From Niastella sp. (lineage in GTDB: Bacteria > Bacteroidota > Bacteroidia > Chitinophagales > Chitinophagaceae): a DNA stretch of 64,000 nucleotides. Location: assembly GCA_017744515.1 (NCBI GenBank), contig JAGIBF010000043.1, positions 1 to 64,000 of the forward strand, in the 5' to 3' direction. The notes under the pieces are model-generated. The model worked only from the letters and a program-made list of their open reading frames with translations. It did not search any database and was not told the origin of the DNA. Made by a program: the position numbers and the translations under genes. Position 1 is the stretch's first letter, and each line of letters starts with the position of its first letter. Below, in pieces: positions 7,884 through 15,437 of the stretch.

Positions 7884-8770
7884 AAATACACACACTTGTT
7901 ATCCTTTGTTGGGTTTTGTGCTTTTGCACTTTTTGCAGCCTGGCCCAGGACAAAGAAGCGATCAGTATTACGTATGGCGTTTCGCGGCTGCATTACCATG
8001 ATACGGCGGCGGGTATGCGGCAACTGGAAGTAAAGGCAAGGTTGCCATTGTTGCACCAGGGGGGTAATATGCTTGTGGTTGGGATGAATTATAAATTACT
8101 ATCGCCCGATGATCTTCCGGCAGCTTATGGTGATGCACTGCATGGCGCATCGGTGCAGGTGGCCTGGATAGCGCGGCTAAATGAACGCAAAAGCCTTACC
8201 GTATTTGCTCAGGCTGGCCTGTTTTCAGACATGCAGGACATCAGCGCTAAAGATCTCAGGTATGGTTTGGGCATCCGGTACCGGGTGCGGCATTCGGATA
8301 AGCTGGCAACGGGCTGGGGACTGGGTTATTCACGTCAATTCTTCGGTAATCAGCTGGTGCCTTTTATCGATCTGCAGTATATGCCTAATCAGCATTGGAG
8401 TATCAGCGGTCAGTTTCCCATCAAACCAAAGGTGTTGTACCATTTCAATGACCAGGTGGCTGTTGGCCTGGAAGTATCGGGTGACGGCAGCAGTTACCGG
8501 CTAAGCCACGACAAGAACAACGATCAGTTTGTTCAGGTGAACCAATGGGCAGCGCTGGCACGGCTGGAATATCGCTTTGCTTCTTCCTGGTTATTGACGC
8601 TTGGGCTTGGTAGTAACCTGCGGCAATCTTACCGGTTGTACAATGACGCCAGCAATATTCCCTGGACCATAATAACTGTTCCTTTAGGTGACCGGGATGC
8701 GCCGGTACAGGAAATAAAAAGCCGTGGATTACAGTTGCAGGTTGGGTTTGCTTTCAGTCCTTTTCGCTAA
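7880..8770 (+). CDS. Outer-membrane beta-barrel protein (DUF6268-like)
   Basis: 296 residues with a signal peptide (about 1-22, ending SLAQ) and a mature part of alternating amphipathic strands ending in LQLQVGFAFSPFR, a terminal aromatic residue pattern of outer-membrane barrels. The pattern resembles the DUF6268 family seen in Bacteroidota, but I cannot confirm that by search. The start codon overlaps the ATPase stop, so it belongs to the export operon. A role in envelope modification or as an accessory pore is possible but not shown. Confidence 0.6.
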   Translation: MKIHTLVILCWVLCFCTFCSLAQDKEAISITYGVSRLHYHDTAAGMRQLEVKARLPLLHQGGNMLVVGMNYKLLSPDDLPAAYGDALHGASVQVAWIARLNERKSLTVFAQAGLFSDMQDISAKDLRYGLGIRYRVRHSDKLATGWGLGYSRQFFGNQLVPFIDLQYMPNQHWSISGQFPIKPKVLYHFNDQVAVGLEVSGDGSSYRLSHDKNNDQFVQVNQWAALARLEYRFASSWLLTLGLGSNLRQSYRLYNDASNIPWTIITVPLGDRDAPVQEIKSRGLQLQVGFAFSPFR

Positions 8771-8804
8771 TGGGTAAAGACTTGACGCGTTGTCTCAAGC
8801 TGTT

Positions 8805-9929
8805 TTATCTATCAAGCCATTTTTTAAATTCCGCCACTTTGTTCTTGCTGATGATAATATCCTCCGGCGGCATGGGGTGTGTGATCAGTTGTAATTGGTT
8901 TCTGCCATATACCAGAATGGTTTTAATGGCATTGACATTAACGATAAACTGTCTGTTGGCGCGGTAAAAAACATCGTTGTCCAGTTGCTTTGCCAATTCG
9001 TCCAGACTGATGTTCAGGGAGTACTGCTGATTAAGAAATGTTTGTACGAATACATTGTTTTGTGAAAGATAAATGAACGCTATGTCGCGTACCTCTACCA
9101 TGGCCATTTCATCTCGCACATAGGTTAGGAGGCGCTTGCGGCTGTTTTCTGTAGCATTGGTATTGGCTGTGATCGTTTCTTTTTCCTGTTCCCTTTGTCT
9201 TTCCTGGGACAGCTCCAGTTGCCGGTTAAGCATGGTCAGGTTATTGACTTCTTCATTGAGCCGCCCGATTTCCTGTTCCATCCTGCCTTCGTATTTGCGG
9301 TAGATCATTCTTATTAACCCATAGCAGCTTGCCGATATAATTATGACCATCAGTAATACGCCGATCATAAACCGTTGGTAGAGGTTATCTAACTGGACTT
9401 GTAAAACGGCTATATTGGCGTGTGCCGCCACCATCCAATCACTTCCTTTTACCGGATATACGGTCACGATCTCAGCGCTGCGCTGTTTTTCCGCCGGGAA
9501 GCTGCGGATACCTGCGTCGGCAGTCCCCGAACGCAGGATGTTACTGAAGTCCACCACTCCCTCTTTACCGGCAAAACTTGAGTTGGCGGCATCTATTTTT
9601 TGCCCCACGAGGGAGGGATTGGGATGGCACAATTCTATACCCTGCATATTATACATGCAGAGAAACTCGCTTTGCACATCCGTATTGAGGATGCTTTGCT
9701 GGAGGTTGTCAATCACTTTTTGGGGAGGAATGCCATTTTGTAACTGCTGTTCCAGCATCCGGCCTACTTCACGGGTTTCGCGTCTGCCCGATTCCATTTT
9801 ACTGTTCCAAAGTGCCTCTTTGGCACTGTTGTAAAAATACCGGAACATGCCAATGCCCACCAGGAGTACGATCAGGCTAATACCGGTAAAGGTGAAAATA
9901 TAAAGTCTTGTTTTCTTCATCTTGAACAA
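8805..9929 (-). CDS. Membrane-bound one-component LytTR regulator with Cache-like sensor domain
   Basis: 374 residues. A first membrane helix (about 10-30), an extracytoplasmic domain (about 35-175) with a Cache-like pattern (YNMQGIELCHPNPSLVGQ at 93-110, then DWMVAAH at 164-170), a second helix (about 186-208), a coiled coil (about 212-256) and a LytTR DNA-binding domain (about 268-374) with FYRANRQFI (321-329). No kinase or receiver is present, so ligand binding outside the membrane would act directly on a tethered DNA-binding domain. An ATG 9 nt downstream (MKKTRL) is an alternative start. It is convergent with the export operon and divergent from the haem-protein gene at 10101, a plausible target. 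Confidence 0.85.
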   Translation of the reverse strand: MFKMKKTRLYIFTFTGISLIVLLVGIGMFRYFYNSAKEALWNSKMESGRRETREVGRMLEQQLQNGIPPQKVIDNLQQSILNTDVQSEFLCMYNMQGIELCHPNPSLVGQKIDAANSSFAGKEGVVDFSNILRSGTADAGIRSFPAEKQRSAEIVTVYPVKGSDWMVAAHANIAVLQVQLDNLYQRFMIGVLLMVIIISASCYGLIRMIYRKYEGRMEQEIGRLNEEVNNLTMLNRQLELSQERQREQEKETITANTNATENSRKRLLTYVRDEMAMVEVRDIAFIYLSQNNVFVQTFLNQQYSLNISLDELAKQLDNDVFYRANRQFIVNVNAIKTILVYGRNQLQLITHPMPPEDIIISKNKVAEFKKWLDR

Positions 9930-10069
9930 ATGGCTAAATTAGATGGAAAGGATAAAAGCGGATAATAATTTGTGGTGGCCACTTTCCTTTTCAAGGCTCT
10001 CTTATTCCCTTTCGCCCCTCAAACTTGCCCTTTCCCGACAACCGTATGCCGTAACCTAATGCTTATCAA

Positions 10070-10077
10070 TAGGTTTG
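10070..10077 (+). promoter_or_regulatory. Possible -7 promoter element (TAGGTTTG)
   Basis: TAGGTTTG matches the Bacteroidota TAnnTTTG -7 consensus exactly and lies 23 nt before the ATG of the haem-protein gene. No clear -33 TTTG is visible at the expected distance, so an activator such as the divergent LytTR protein may be needed. Confidence 0.35.
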
Positions 10078-10100
10078 CATTGTCTATTAAAAACTATACA

Positions 10101-11066
10101 ATGAAAAAGAAGACGGGTATTGTCTCACTGATCCTCCTCGCCATTTTTGGGATGTTGCAGTTCTTTCGTCCGGAAAAGTTATCCAATTCGCCAGCCGGTG
10201 ACCTGGCAGGGATACCCCCAGCCGTGAATGACATTCTCCGGAATGCCTGCTATGACTGCCATTCTTCCCAAACGAACCTGCGGTGGTATGACCAGCTTAC
10301 GCCTGCCAATTATTTAGTGTATAGCCATATTCGCGACGGACGGAAGGTGCTGAATTTTTCGAAGTGGGATTCGATGGCTACTCCTGCGCAAAACAGTGCC
10401 TTGTATTATGCACTTAATAAAATAATGGAAGGTGAGATGCCCTTACCAGCCTATACCATGGTGCACAGCGGGGCAAAACTGAAACCGGCGGACATCGAAA
10501 TCCTGAAAAAGTATACGTTCTCCCGTACTCCCCGTGGAAAAACCGATACGGTCCAGATCAATATGGCCAATAAAGAATATGTTGATTTCATTCAGGGGAA
10601 ACTGGCTCCTGTTACAAAGGTTGCGCCTGCACCCAATGGTATCGATTATATCCCTGATTACCGCAACTGGAAAGTGATGAGCACGACGGACCGGTTCGAC
10701 AACGGTACGTTGCGCATCATCTTTGCGAATGATATTGCAGTAAAATCTATCGAGCAACACCAAACAAAAAACTGGCCTGACGGCGCCGTGTTTGCCAAGA
10801 CTGCCTGGAAACAGCAGGTCAATGTCGATGGCTCTGTCTCTGCCGGTGCTTTTTGGCAGGTGGAATTTATGATCAAGGATGCCCGGAAATATGCTGAAAC
10901 TGCCGGGTGGGGCTGGGCACGCTGGCGCGGTGACAAACTGAAACCTTATGGCGAAAATGCTTTGTTTGCCACGGAATGTGTATCCTGTCACCAACCGATG
11001 AAGGACAACGACTTTGTATTTACCAAACCATTAAACCTGCTGATCCCCACTCTACAAAACAAATAG
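10101..11066 (+). CDS. Periplasmic haem protein: haem-binding domain fused to cytochrome P460-type domain
   Basis: 321 residues from ATG 10101; longer frames upstream lack a signal sequence. An N-terminal hydrophobic segment (6-21) leads into a haem-binding domain (PF14376-like) with CYDCH at 50-54 followed by the family pattern NLRWYDQLTPANYLVYSHI. The C-terminal half (about 180-321) is a cytochrome P460-like domain with a c-type haem motif CVSCH at 293-297 near the end, as in that family. P460 proteins oxidise hydroxylamine or bind and detoxify NO. The dihaem fusion suggests electron transfer between the sites. A shorter relative follows 2 nt downstream. The substrate is unknown. Confidence 0.85.
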   Translation: MKKKTGIVSLILLAIFGMLQFFRPEKLSNSPAGDLAGIPPAVNDILRNACYDCHSSQTNLRWYDQLTPANYLVYSHIRDGRKVLNFSKWDSMATPAQNSALYYALNKIMEGEMPLPAYTMVHSGAKLKPADIEILKKYTFSRTPRGKTDTVQINMANKEYVDFIQGKLAPVTKVAPAPNGIDYIPDYRNWKVMSTTDRFDNGTLRIIFANDIAVKSIEQHQTKNWPDGAVFAKTAWKQQVNVDGSVSAGAFWQVEFMIKDARKYAETAGWGWARWRGDKLKPYGENALFATECVSCHQPMKDNDFVFTKPLNLLIPTLQNK

Positions 11067-11068
11067 CC

Positions 11069-11545
11069 ATGAAGAACCTATCAATTGGTGTTATTATGCT
11101 TACAACAATGGTCCTGTTCAGTAGTTGCCAGTCGCAGCCCGGATTGGGACTGAATGATGCAGCTTCCCTGCATTCGAGAGATGAACTTCCTGAAAACCCT
11201 TTGCTGCTTCATGCCATTACCAGCGGCGTGCAGCCTAAAGATAGCACCATGTACACCTTGTATGGTAATGATGCAGCTTTTATTTATGCTGGCAGCCACG
11301 GTGATAGCAGTTATCCTGACGGGGCCGTACTATACGAAGTAACCTGGCAGCAACAGGCCGATGAACAATGGGCGGGTGCACATGTGCCGAAAAAGATAGT
11401 CTATGTAGAAAGGCTGGAATATGCCGCTGACGGGCAAGCAACGTATACACTTTACCGGGGCACTCCCTTGAAAAAGGCGGCTGCAGCAAATCCTGCATTA
11501 CGTGCAGGTGTCATCGCCGGACAAAGGATGGCCGTATCGCCCTGA
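11069..11545 (+). CDS. P460-like lipoprotein lacking a haem-attachment motif
   Basis: 158 residues with a lipobox (VLFSSC, Cys20). The mature part aligns by eye with the C-terminal domain of its upstream neighbour: YPDGAVLYEVTWQQQ here against WPDGAVFAKTAWKQQ there, each preceded by a beta-rich segment with a conserved Asn-Asp. The CxxCH motif that ends the neighbour is absent, as is any other CxxCH. It therefore looks like a haem-less duplicate of the P460 fold, perhaps a binding partner or scaffold. It starts 2 nt after the haem-protein stop, in the same operon. Confidence 0.65.
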   Translation: MKNLSIGVIMLTTMVLFSSCQSQPGLGLNDAASLHSRDELPENPLLLHAITSGVQPKDSTMYTLYGNDAAFIYAGSHGDSSYPDGAVLYEVTWQQQADEQWAGAHVPKKIVYVERLEYAADGQATYTLYRGTPLKKAAAANPALRAGVIAGQRMAVSP

Positions 11546-11552
11546 AAGAAAG

Positions 11553-12353
11553 CTATTGGTTATGAACAAACTCTGTAATAAGGATATATATACTCATGAT
11601 CAATACAAACCAGCCAAAAGCTTTTTTTAATTTATTGGCAGCTATTCTGCGGTTGAGATAACTGCCTAACAGGATACCTATTATTGCCAATGTGGTAACG
11701 ATGAGCAAGAGGGGCCAGTTGATGCCTTTGTTGTGCAGGTCACCTGTAAACCCGATGAGGGAATTGAGGGCTATCACCAGGAGGGAGGTGCCAATCGCCT
11801 CTTTCATGGGCAGGTGCAGTAATAATACCAACGCAGGGATGAGCAGAAAACCACCGCCTGCACCGAGCAAGCCTGTTACCAGGCCAATGCCAGTTCCAAA
11901 CAGAATCATTTTACCCAGGTTTGTTTTTTTATTGACGCTGGCTGGTGTATGCTGCCTGTTTTTGTTTTGCATCATGAATATCGATGAGATCAGCATCAGC
12001 AAAGCGAACAATACCATGGTGAGCCAGTTTTCGGTAATATTAAACCCACCAATGGTAGCAATGTGCGCGGGAATTGCCGGCAGCAGCCACAGGCGGGTAA
12101 GAAAAACCGTGACTATGGAGGTGCCTGCAAAGAGTAATGCCATCCTGACATTGACCAATCCGCGTTTGTATTGTTGAGCGGCGCCCACCAGGCTGGTGGA
12201 ACCTACGATGAACAGTGAATAGGATGTGGCCGCGACCGGTGAAACGCCAAACAGGTATACCATAACGGGCATGGTGAGTATGGAACCTCCCCCTCCTATC
12301 AATCCCAGTGATATCCCAATGAGCAGGGATGCGATATAGCCTATAATTTCCAT
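11553..12353 (-). CDS. TauE/SafE-family sulfite/anion exporter
   Basis: 266 residues from ATG 12353 (MEIIGYIASLLIGISLGLIG). A longer frame adds 20 polar residues that would cover the regulatory DNA, so it is rejected. About eight hydrophobic helices form two repeats, each with the family's glycine-rich pattern (GLIGGGGSILTMP and GLLGAGGGFLLIPAL). TauE/SafE proteins move sulfite, sulfonates or related sulfur anions across the inner membrane. A perfect CRP-like palindrome lies 45 bp upstream (12399-12414). The gene is divergent from a Crp/Fnr regulator and close to two YeeE/YedE-type genes, all of which point to a sulfur oxyanion or persulfide theme. Confidence 0.88.
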   Translation of the reverse strand: MEIIGYIASLLIGISLGLIGGGGSILTMPVMVYLFGVSPVAATSYSLFIVGSTSLVGAAQQYKRGLVNVRMALLFAGTSIVTVFLTRLWLLPAIPAHIATIGGFNITENWLTMVLFALLMLISSIFMMQNKNRQHTPASVNKKTNLGKMILFGTGIGLVTGLLGAGGGFLLIPALVLLLHLPMKEAIGTSLLVIALNSLIGFTGDLHNKGINWPLLLIVTTLAIIGILLGSYLNRRIAANKLKKAFGWFVLIMSIYILITEFVHNQ

Positions 12354-12398
12354 GCGATCATTTTGCCAGTAAAAGTCAGACAACTGTACGACGGTATC

Positions 12399-12414
12399 TG
12401 TGATGCGGGTCACA
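12399..12414. promoter_or_regulatory. CRP-like palindrome upstream of the TauE gene
   Basis: TGTGATGCGGGTCACA matches the CRP consensus TGTGA-N6-TCACA at all ten defined positions. It lies 45 bp before the TauE start codon (minus strand) and inside the divergent region shared with the Crp/Fnr gene. A related site lies 46 bp before the YeeE gene. Binding by the local regulator is inference. Confidence 0.5.
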
Positions 12415-12435
12415 TAAGCTCAAAAGGTTGTTTTA

Positions 12436-12449
12436 CTGACGAATATCAA
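12436..12449. promoter_or_regulatory. Weak FNR-like half-palindrome (CTGACGAATATCAA)
   Basis: The sequence has the form nTGAC-N4-ATCAA, one base away from an FNR-type TTGAy-N4-rTCAA site. It lies between the TauE and Crp/Fnr genes and could serve autoregulation. This is much weaker evidence than the palindrome at 12399. Confidence 0.2.
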
Positions 12450-12493
12450 TAGCTTGTGTAACTAAAAGCACTTAAAGCGTCAACCTTTTGCCC

Positions 12494-12501
12494 CATCTTT
12501 G
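12494..12501 (+). promoter_or_regulatory. Possible -7 element of the Crp/Fnr gene (CATCTTTG)
   Basis: CATCTTTG differs by one base from TAnnTTTG. The same CATCTTTGCAG string stands before the YeeE gene (13253-13263), which suggests the two promoters are built alike. Confidence 0.3.
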
Positions 12502-12567
12502 CAGCGATGCCGATCTTGTACATGGCCTACCCGGGCTGTTATCAAATAAGCGATCTAATTTATTAAC

Positions 12568-13206
12568 ATGACTGATCAATATTCTATCCGCTCGTTGTAC
12601 CCGGAACTGGAAGAGGAACTTTACGAGGAAATGATGCGTTATGGCAGTATCAAGGAACTGCCTGCAGGTTCTATTCTGCTCAGGAAAGGGCAAATGATCC
12701 GCTCCACCATGCTGGTATTGGATGGCATTGTAAAGTTGTACCAGGAGGATGATGAAGGCAATGAGTTTTTCATGTACGATATAGCACCTGGTGAGGCCTG
12801 TGCCGTGTCGATGGTGTGTACTTTCCGCCAGGAGAACAGTCAGGTGGTAGCCAAGGCCATGACTGATGTGGTGCTGCTTACCATTCCGTTGCAATACATG
12901 GACGAATGGCTGGGGAAATACAAGAGCTGGCATTATTTCGTGATCAGGACCTGGCGTGCGCGGTATGAAGAATTGCTTCAGACGATCAATGCAATCGCTT
13001 TTAAGAATATGGATGAGCGACTGGAGTTTTATATCCGCAGGCAGGTGGAAAAGATGGGCAAGCAGGTGAAGCTTACGCACCAGGAAATTGCCTCTGACCT
13101 CAATTCTTCGCGTGAGGTGATCAGCCGCCTGATGAAAAAGATGGAAAAGAATGGCTGGATCGTCATTCACCGTAATTCTTTCGAGTGGGTGCGGGATAGC
13201 GGATAA
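12568..13206 (+). CDS. Crp/Fnr-family transcriptional regulator with a close cysteine pair
   Basis: 212 residues. A cyclic-nucleotide-binding-like beta-roll (about 15-110), a dimerisation helix (about 118-150) and a winged HTH (about 165-210). The recognition helix [13 protein letters not shown] (180-192) keeps Arg182, Glu183 and Arg187, the positions that contact GTGA in E. coli CRP (RETVGR), while Ser186 matches FNR. The cAMP-pocket sequence is not conserved. Two cysteines sit in [10 protein letters not shown] (Cys78, Cys84), and there is no FNR-type iron-sulfur cysteine set. A thiol or persulfide switch is possible. CRP-like palindromes precede both flanking transporter genes. It is probably the local regulator of this sulfur-transport island, which is inference. 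Confidence 0.88.
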   Translation: MTDQYSIRSLYPELEEELYEEMMRYGSIKELPAGSILLRKGQMIRSTMLVLDGIVKLYQEDDEGNEFFMYDIAPGEACAVSMVCTFRQENSQVVAKAMTDVVLLTIPLQYMDEWLGKYKSWHYFVIRTWRARYEELLQTINAIAFKNMDERLEFYIRRQVEKMGKQVKLTHQEIASDLNSSREVISRLMKKMEKNGWIVIHRNSFEWVRDSG

Positions 13207-13215
13207 ATTTTTGTC

Positions 13216-13231
13216 GGTGATAAATGTCACC
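13216..13231. promoter_or_regulatory. CRP-like palindrome upstream of the YeeE genes
   Basis: GGTGATAAATGTCACC has the GTGA-N6-TCAC core of a CRP-type site. It ends 46 bp before the YeeE start codon and its centre is about 41 bp upstream of the start point expected from the -7-like element at 13253, a class II activator position. It resembles the perfect site at 12399-12414. Confidence 0.5.
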
Positions 13232-13252
13232 GTACGCCGGCATGCTTACTAT

Positions 13253-13260
13253 CATCTTTG
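13253..13260 (+). promoter_or_regulatory. Possible -7 element of the YeeE operon (CATCTTTG)
   Basis: One mismatch to TAnnTTTG, 17 nt before the ATG at 13278. It is followed by CAG as at 12502-12504 in front of the Crp/Fnr gene. It lies 21 nt after the CRP-like palindrome. Confidence 0.35.
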
Positions 13261-13277
13261 CAGTAAACAACAAAAAG

Positions 13278-13841
13278 ATGACGGAAGTATTACGAGGCCC
13301 CTGGCCCTGGTATGTAGCTGGCCCCCTGATCGGCCTCACTGTACCTGCGCTGCTGTTACTGGGCAATAAACATTTTGGTATTTCGGCTAACCTGCGGCAT
13401 CTCTGTGCTGCCTGTTTTCCGGGCAGGATCAAATTTTTCCAATACGATTGGAAGAAAGAAATATGGAATTTCTTTTTTGTGGCGGGCATTCTTGCAGGGG
13501 GCTTGATAGCTGCCAGGCTGCTGGTCAATCCTCAACCTGTATCGATAGCGCCTGCGCTGGCGAAAGAACTGGCGGGTTATGGCATCCATGATCATCAAGG
13601 GCTGCTACCGGCTGAGCTGTTTTCATGGCAAAGCCTGTTCTCTCTACGTGGACTGATCATGCTGGTGGGTGGCGGCTTTCTTACCGGCTTCGGAACGCGT
13701 TATGCGGGCGGCTGTACCTCGGGACACGCTATCATGGGTCTCAGTAACCTGCAGTGGCCTTCACTGGTGGCCACGGTGATGTTTATGGCAGGCGGCTTCC
13801 TCATGGCTAACCTCGTGTTGCCTTTTATTCTCCGATTGTAA
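13278..13841 (+). CDS. YeeE/YedE-type sulfur transporter, first half
   Basis: 187 residues from ATG 13278 ([16 protein letters not shown]). A frame opening at 13224 would run through the regulatory palindrome and is rejected. Five or so hydrophobic segments; the signature [19 protein letters not shown] (about 148-166) matches the conserved Cys motif of YeeE/YedE (sulf_transp, PF04143) proteins. TsuA of this family takes up thiosulfate through a chain of cysteines. The next gene encodes the complementary half, so the functional transporter is probably a two-subunit version. It starts 72 nt after the Crp/Fnr gene with its own probable promoter. Confidence 0.88.
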   Translation: MTEVLRGPWPWYVAGPLIGLTVPALLLLGNKHFGISANLRHLCAACFPGRIKFFQYDWKKEIWNFFFVAGILAGGLIAARLLVNPQPVSIAPALAKELAGYGIHDHQGLLPAELFSWQSLFSLRGLIMLVGGGFLTGFGTRYAGGCTSGHAIMGLSNLQWPSLVATVMFMAGGFLMANLVLPFILRL

Positions 13842-13860
13842 TTAACTAATCAATTTTATT

Positions 13861-14379
13861 ATGCAAGCAAGCAGTATAGAACCGCGTGTGCGGGAAAATA
13901 ATATGGATTTCGAGGTCCGTTCCCAGGATACTATTTGTGTCAATGAATCGCAACAGCAGCACCCCTGGTGGTACAACCTGAAGTATATGGCGGTGGGCAT
14001 CCTATTCGGGATCGTGTTGGTAAAGGCTGAGGTGATCAGCTGGTTTCGCATCCAGGAAATGTTTCGCCTGCAAAGTTTCCACATGTACGGGGTGATCGGC
14101 TCTGCTGTTGTGGTGGGTATCATCTCCGTGTGGCTGATCAAAAGGTTCAACATTAAAACTATTCATGGTGAAAAGGTAATCTTCCATCCCAAGCAATTCA
14201 ACAAGGGACAGGTGTATGGCGGACTACTTTTTGGATTGGGCTGGGCGATCACGGGCGCCTGTCCCGGCCCATTGTTTGCGCAGATCGGCACCGGAGCATT
14301 GGTTGTGACTGTTGTGCTGGTGAGTGCTATTGCCGGCACGTGGATGTATGGTTACCTGCGTGAAAAGCTGCCGCATTAA
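13861..14379 (+). CDS. YeeE/YedE-type sulfur transporter, second half (DUF6691-like)
   Basis: 172 residues with four hydrophobic segments after a polar N-terminus of about 40 residues. The motif GLGWAITGACPGPLFAQIG (about 127-145) carries the second conserved cysteine of split YeeE/YedE systems. It follows its partner by 19 nt and must be co-transcribed. An alternative ATG (MDFEV, codon 15) would shorten the polar leader. In Bacteroidota such pairs usually sit beside Crp/Fnr regulators and other sulfur genes, as here. The substrate could be thiosulfate or another sulfur anion; the sequence does not decide. Confidence 0.85.
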   Translation: MQASSIEPRVRENNMDFEVRSQDTICVNESQQQHPWWYNLKYMAVGILFGIVLVKAEVISWFRIQEMFRLQSFHMYGVIGSAVVVGIISVWLIKRFNIKTIHGEKVIFHPKQFNKGQVYGGLLFGLGWAITGACPGPLFAQIGTGALVVTVVLVSAIAGTWMYGYLREKLPH

Positions 14380-14412
14380 GGTTGCAGCTTTCCATGTAAA
14401 ACCGGGTGTCAT

Positions 14413-14790
14413 TTATGAGGTAATAACGAGGTAAAAGATCAAACAAATGCCGATGAAAAAGATAAAGCCTGTCAGCAGGGTTATCAACAAAGACGAGTTT
14501 TTAAAATTGCTTTGTATGATCTCTTTTTCCGTTTTCCTGTAGCGCATAAAAGCAAAAAGTGTAGTGACTGCGCCTACGGCCACCAGGATTATCCCAATAA
14601 TAGATGAATAGCCGTGTGAGGGAACAAGCCCAGGTTTACCCATGATCATGGAAAGCTGTTTCACGAAGAGTGAAAACTTCATGACGACAAAGCCAAAGGC
14701 CATGATGCCGATGCTCGTTCTGATCCAGGCGAGGAAGGTGCGTTCATTGGCTAAGTGATCGCTCGTTTGCTTGATTGCTGTCTGCTCCAT
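14413..14790 (-). CDS. YidH-type DUF202 membrane protein
   Basis: 125 residues, three transmembrane helices. It begins with the DUF202 hallmark NERTFLAWIRTSIGIMAFGF (about 15-34) and continues with two more helices (about 60-82 and 100-123). DUF202 proteins are small inner-membrane proteins of unknown function. It converges on the YeeE pair with a gap of 33 nt. Nothing in the sequence ties it to sulfur metabolism apart from location. Confidence 0.85.
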   Translation of the reverse strand: MEQTAIKQTSDHLANERTFLAWIRTSIGIMAFGFVVMKFSLFVKQLSMIMGKPGLVPSHGYSSIIGIILVAVGAVTTLFAFMRYRKTEKEIIQSNFKNSSLLITLLTGFIFFIGICLIFYLVITS

Positions 14791-14963
14791 AAACTAATTA
14801 AAACGTTATTAAAATTGCGTAGATATCTAATCTGCTGCCAACAAGTAGTTCACATTTATCATCTGCAAATAAAAGGCCGCCAGGCTACGCACAATTTGTT
14901 CAACGGTTGTTAATACAGGAATGAAATAGAATTATTTATCCGGTTTTTTTATAATTTTACCCC

Positions 14964-15344
14964 ATGCAAAAAAAGACATATCAAAAATCATGGCTTCTTC
15001 AATGCCTGTTTTTGCTTGTGTATGTCAACTTTTTTGCCGTTCAGGTCCATTTCCGGTATGCAAGCAGTTTTGCTGCTGATATACAAGCGGATATTCCTTC
15101 TTCAAATCAGGCTACTAAAAAGGCCCCGATCGTTGATAAAAGCGATCCATCCAAATCAGCCAAACCACAGACAAAGCTTAATAAGCGTTTTTTTCCGACT
15201 CCGGTATTAGCAGCTGCAGCCTTGCAGTTCAAGCTGCAACCCAGGGTGCTGGTGTTGAAAAAGGAAACGCTGATCCTTACGCCGGCACTTTATCGTACAA
15301 CACTTACCTGTTCTTCGTTACGTGGGCCGCCTTCTCTCGTCTAA
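14964..15344 (+). CDS. Unrecognised membrane-anchored or exported protein upstream of the RND operon
   Basis: 126 residues. One N-terminal hydrophobic segment (about 11-28) is followed by a polar, Lys/Ser-rich stretch (about 38-65), the string LNKRFFPTPVLAAAALQF and a C-terminal end LTCSSLRGPPSLV. I do not recognise a family. It is 94 nt upstream of the TolC gene of the RND operon, on the same strand, and might be a small regulator, sensor or accessory of that efflux system. This is inference from position only. Confidence 0.55.
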   Translation: MQKKTYQKSWLLQCLFLLVYVNFFAVQVHFRYASSFAADIQADIPSSNQATKKAPIVDKSDPSKSAKPQTKLNKRFFPTPVLAAAALQFKLQPRVLVLKKETLILTPALYRTTLTCSSLRGPPSLV

Positions 15345-15437
15345 ACACATCTTTCCCTCTTTCATTACTTAATTTTTTGATGCAGGAAAGGTTAGTCATG
15401 GGCTGACCTGAACATGCACTATTATTAATTTTCTACT

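Noticed and set aside
9972-11066. Longer start for the haem protein at 9972
   Set aside because: It adds 43 residues without a signal peptide and covers the probable promoter at 10070-10077; ATG 10101 gives a normal export signal.
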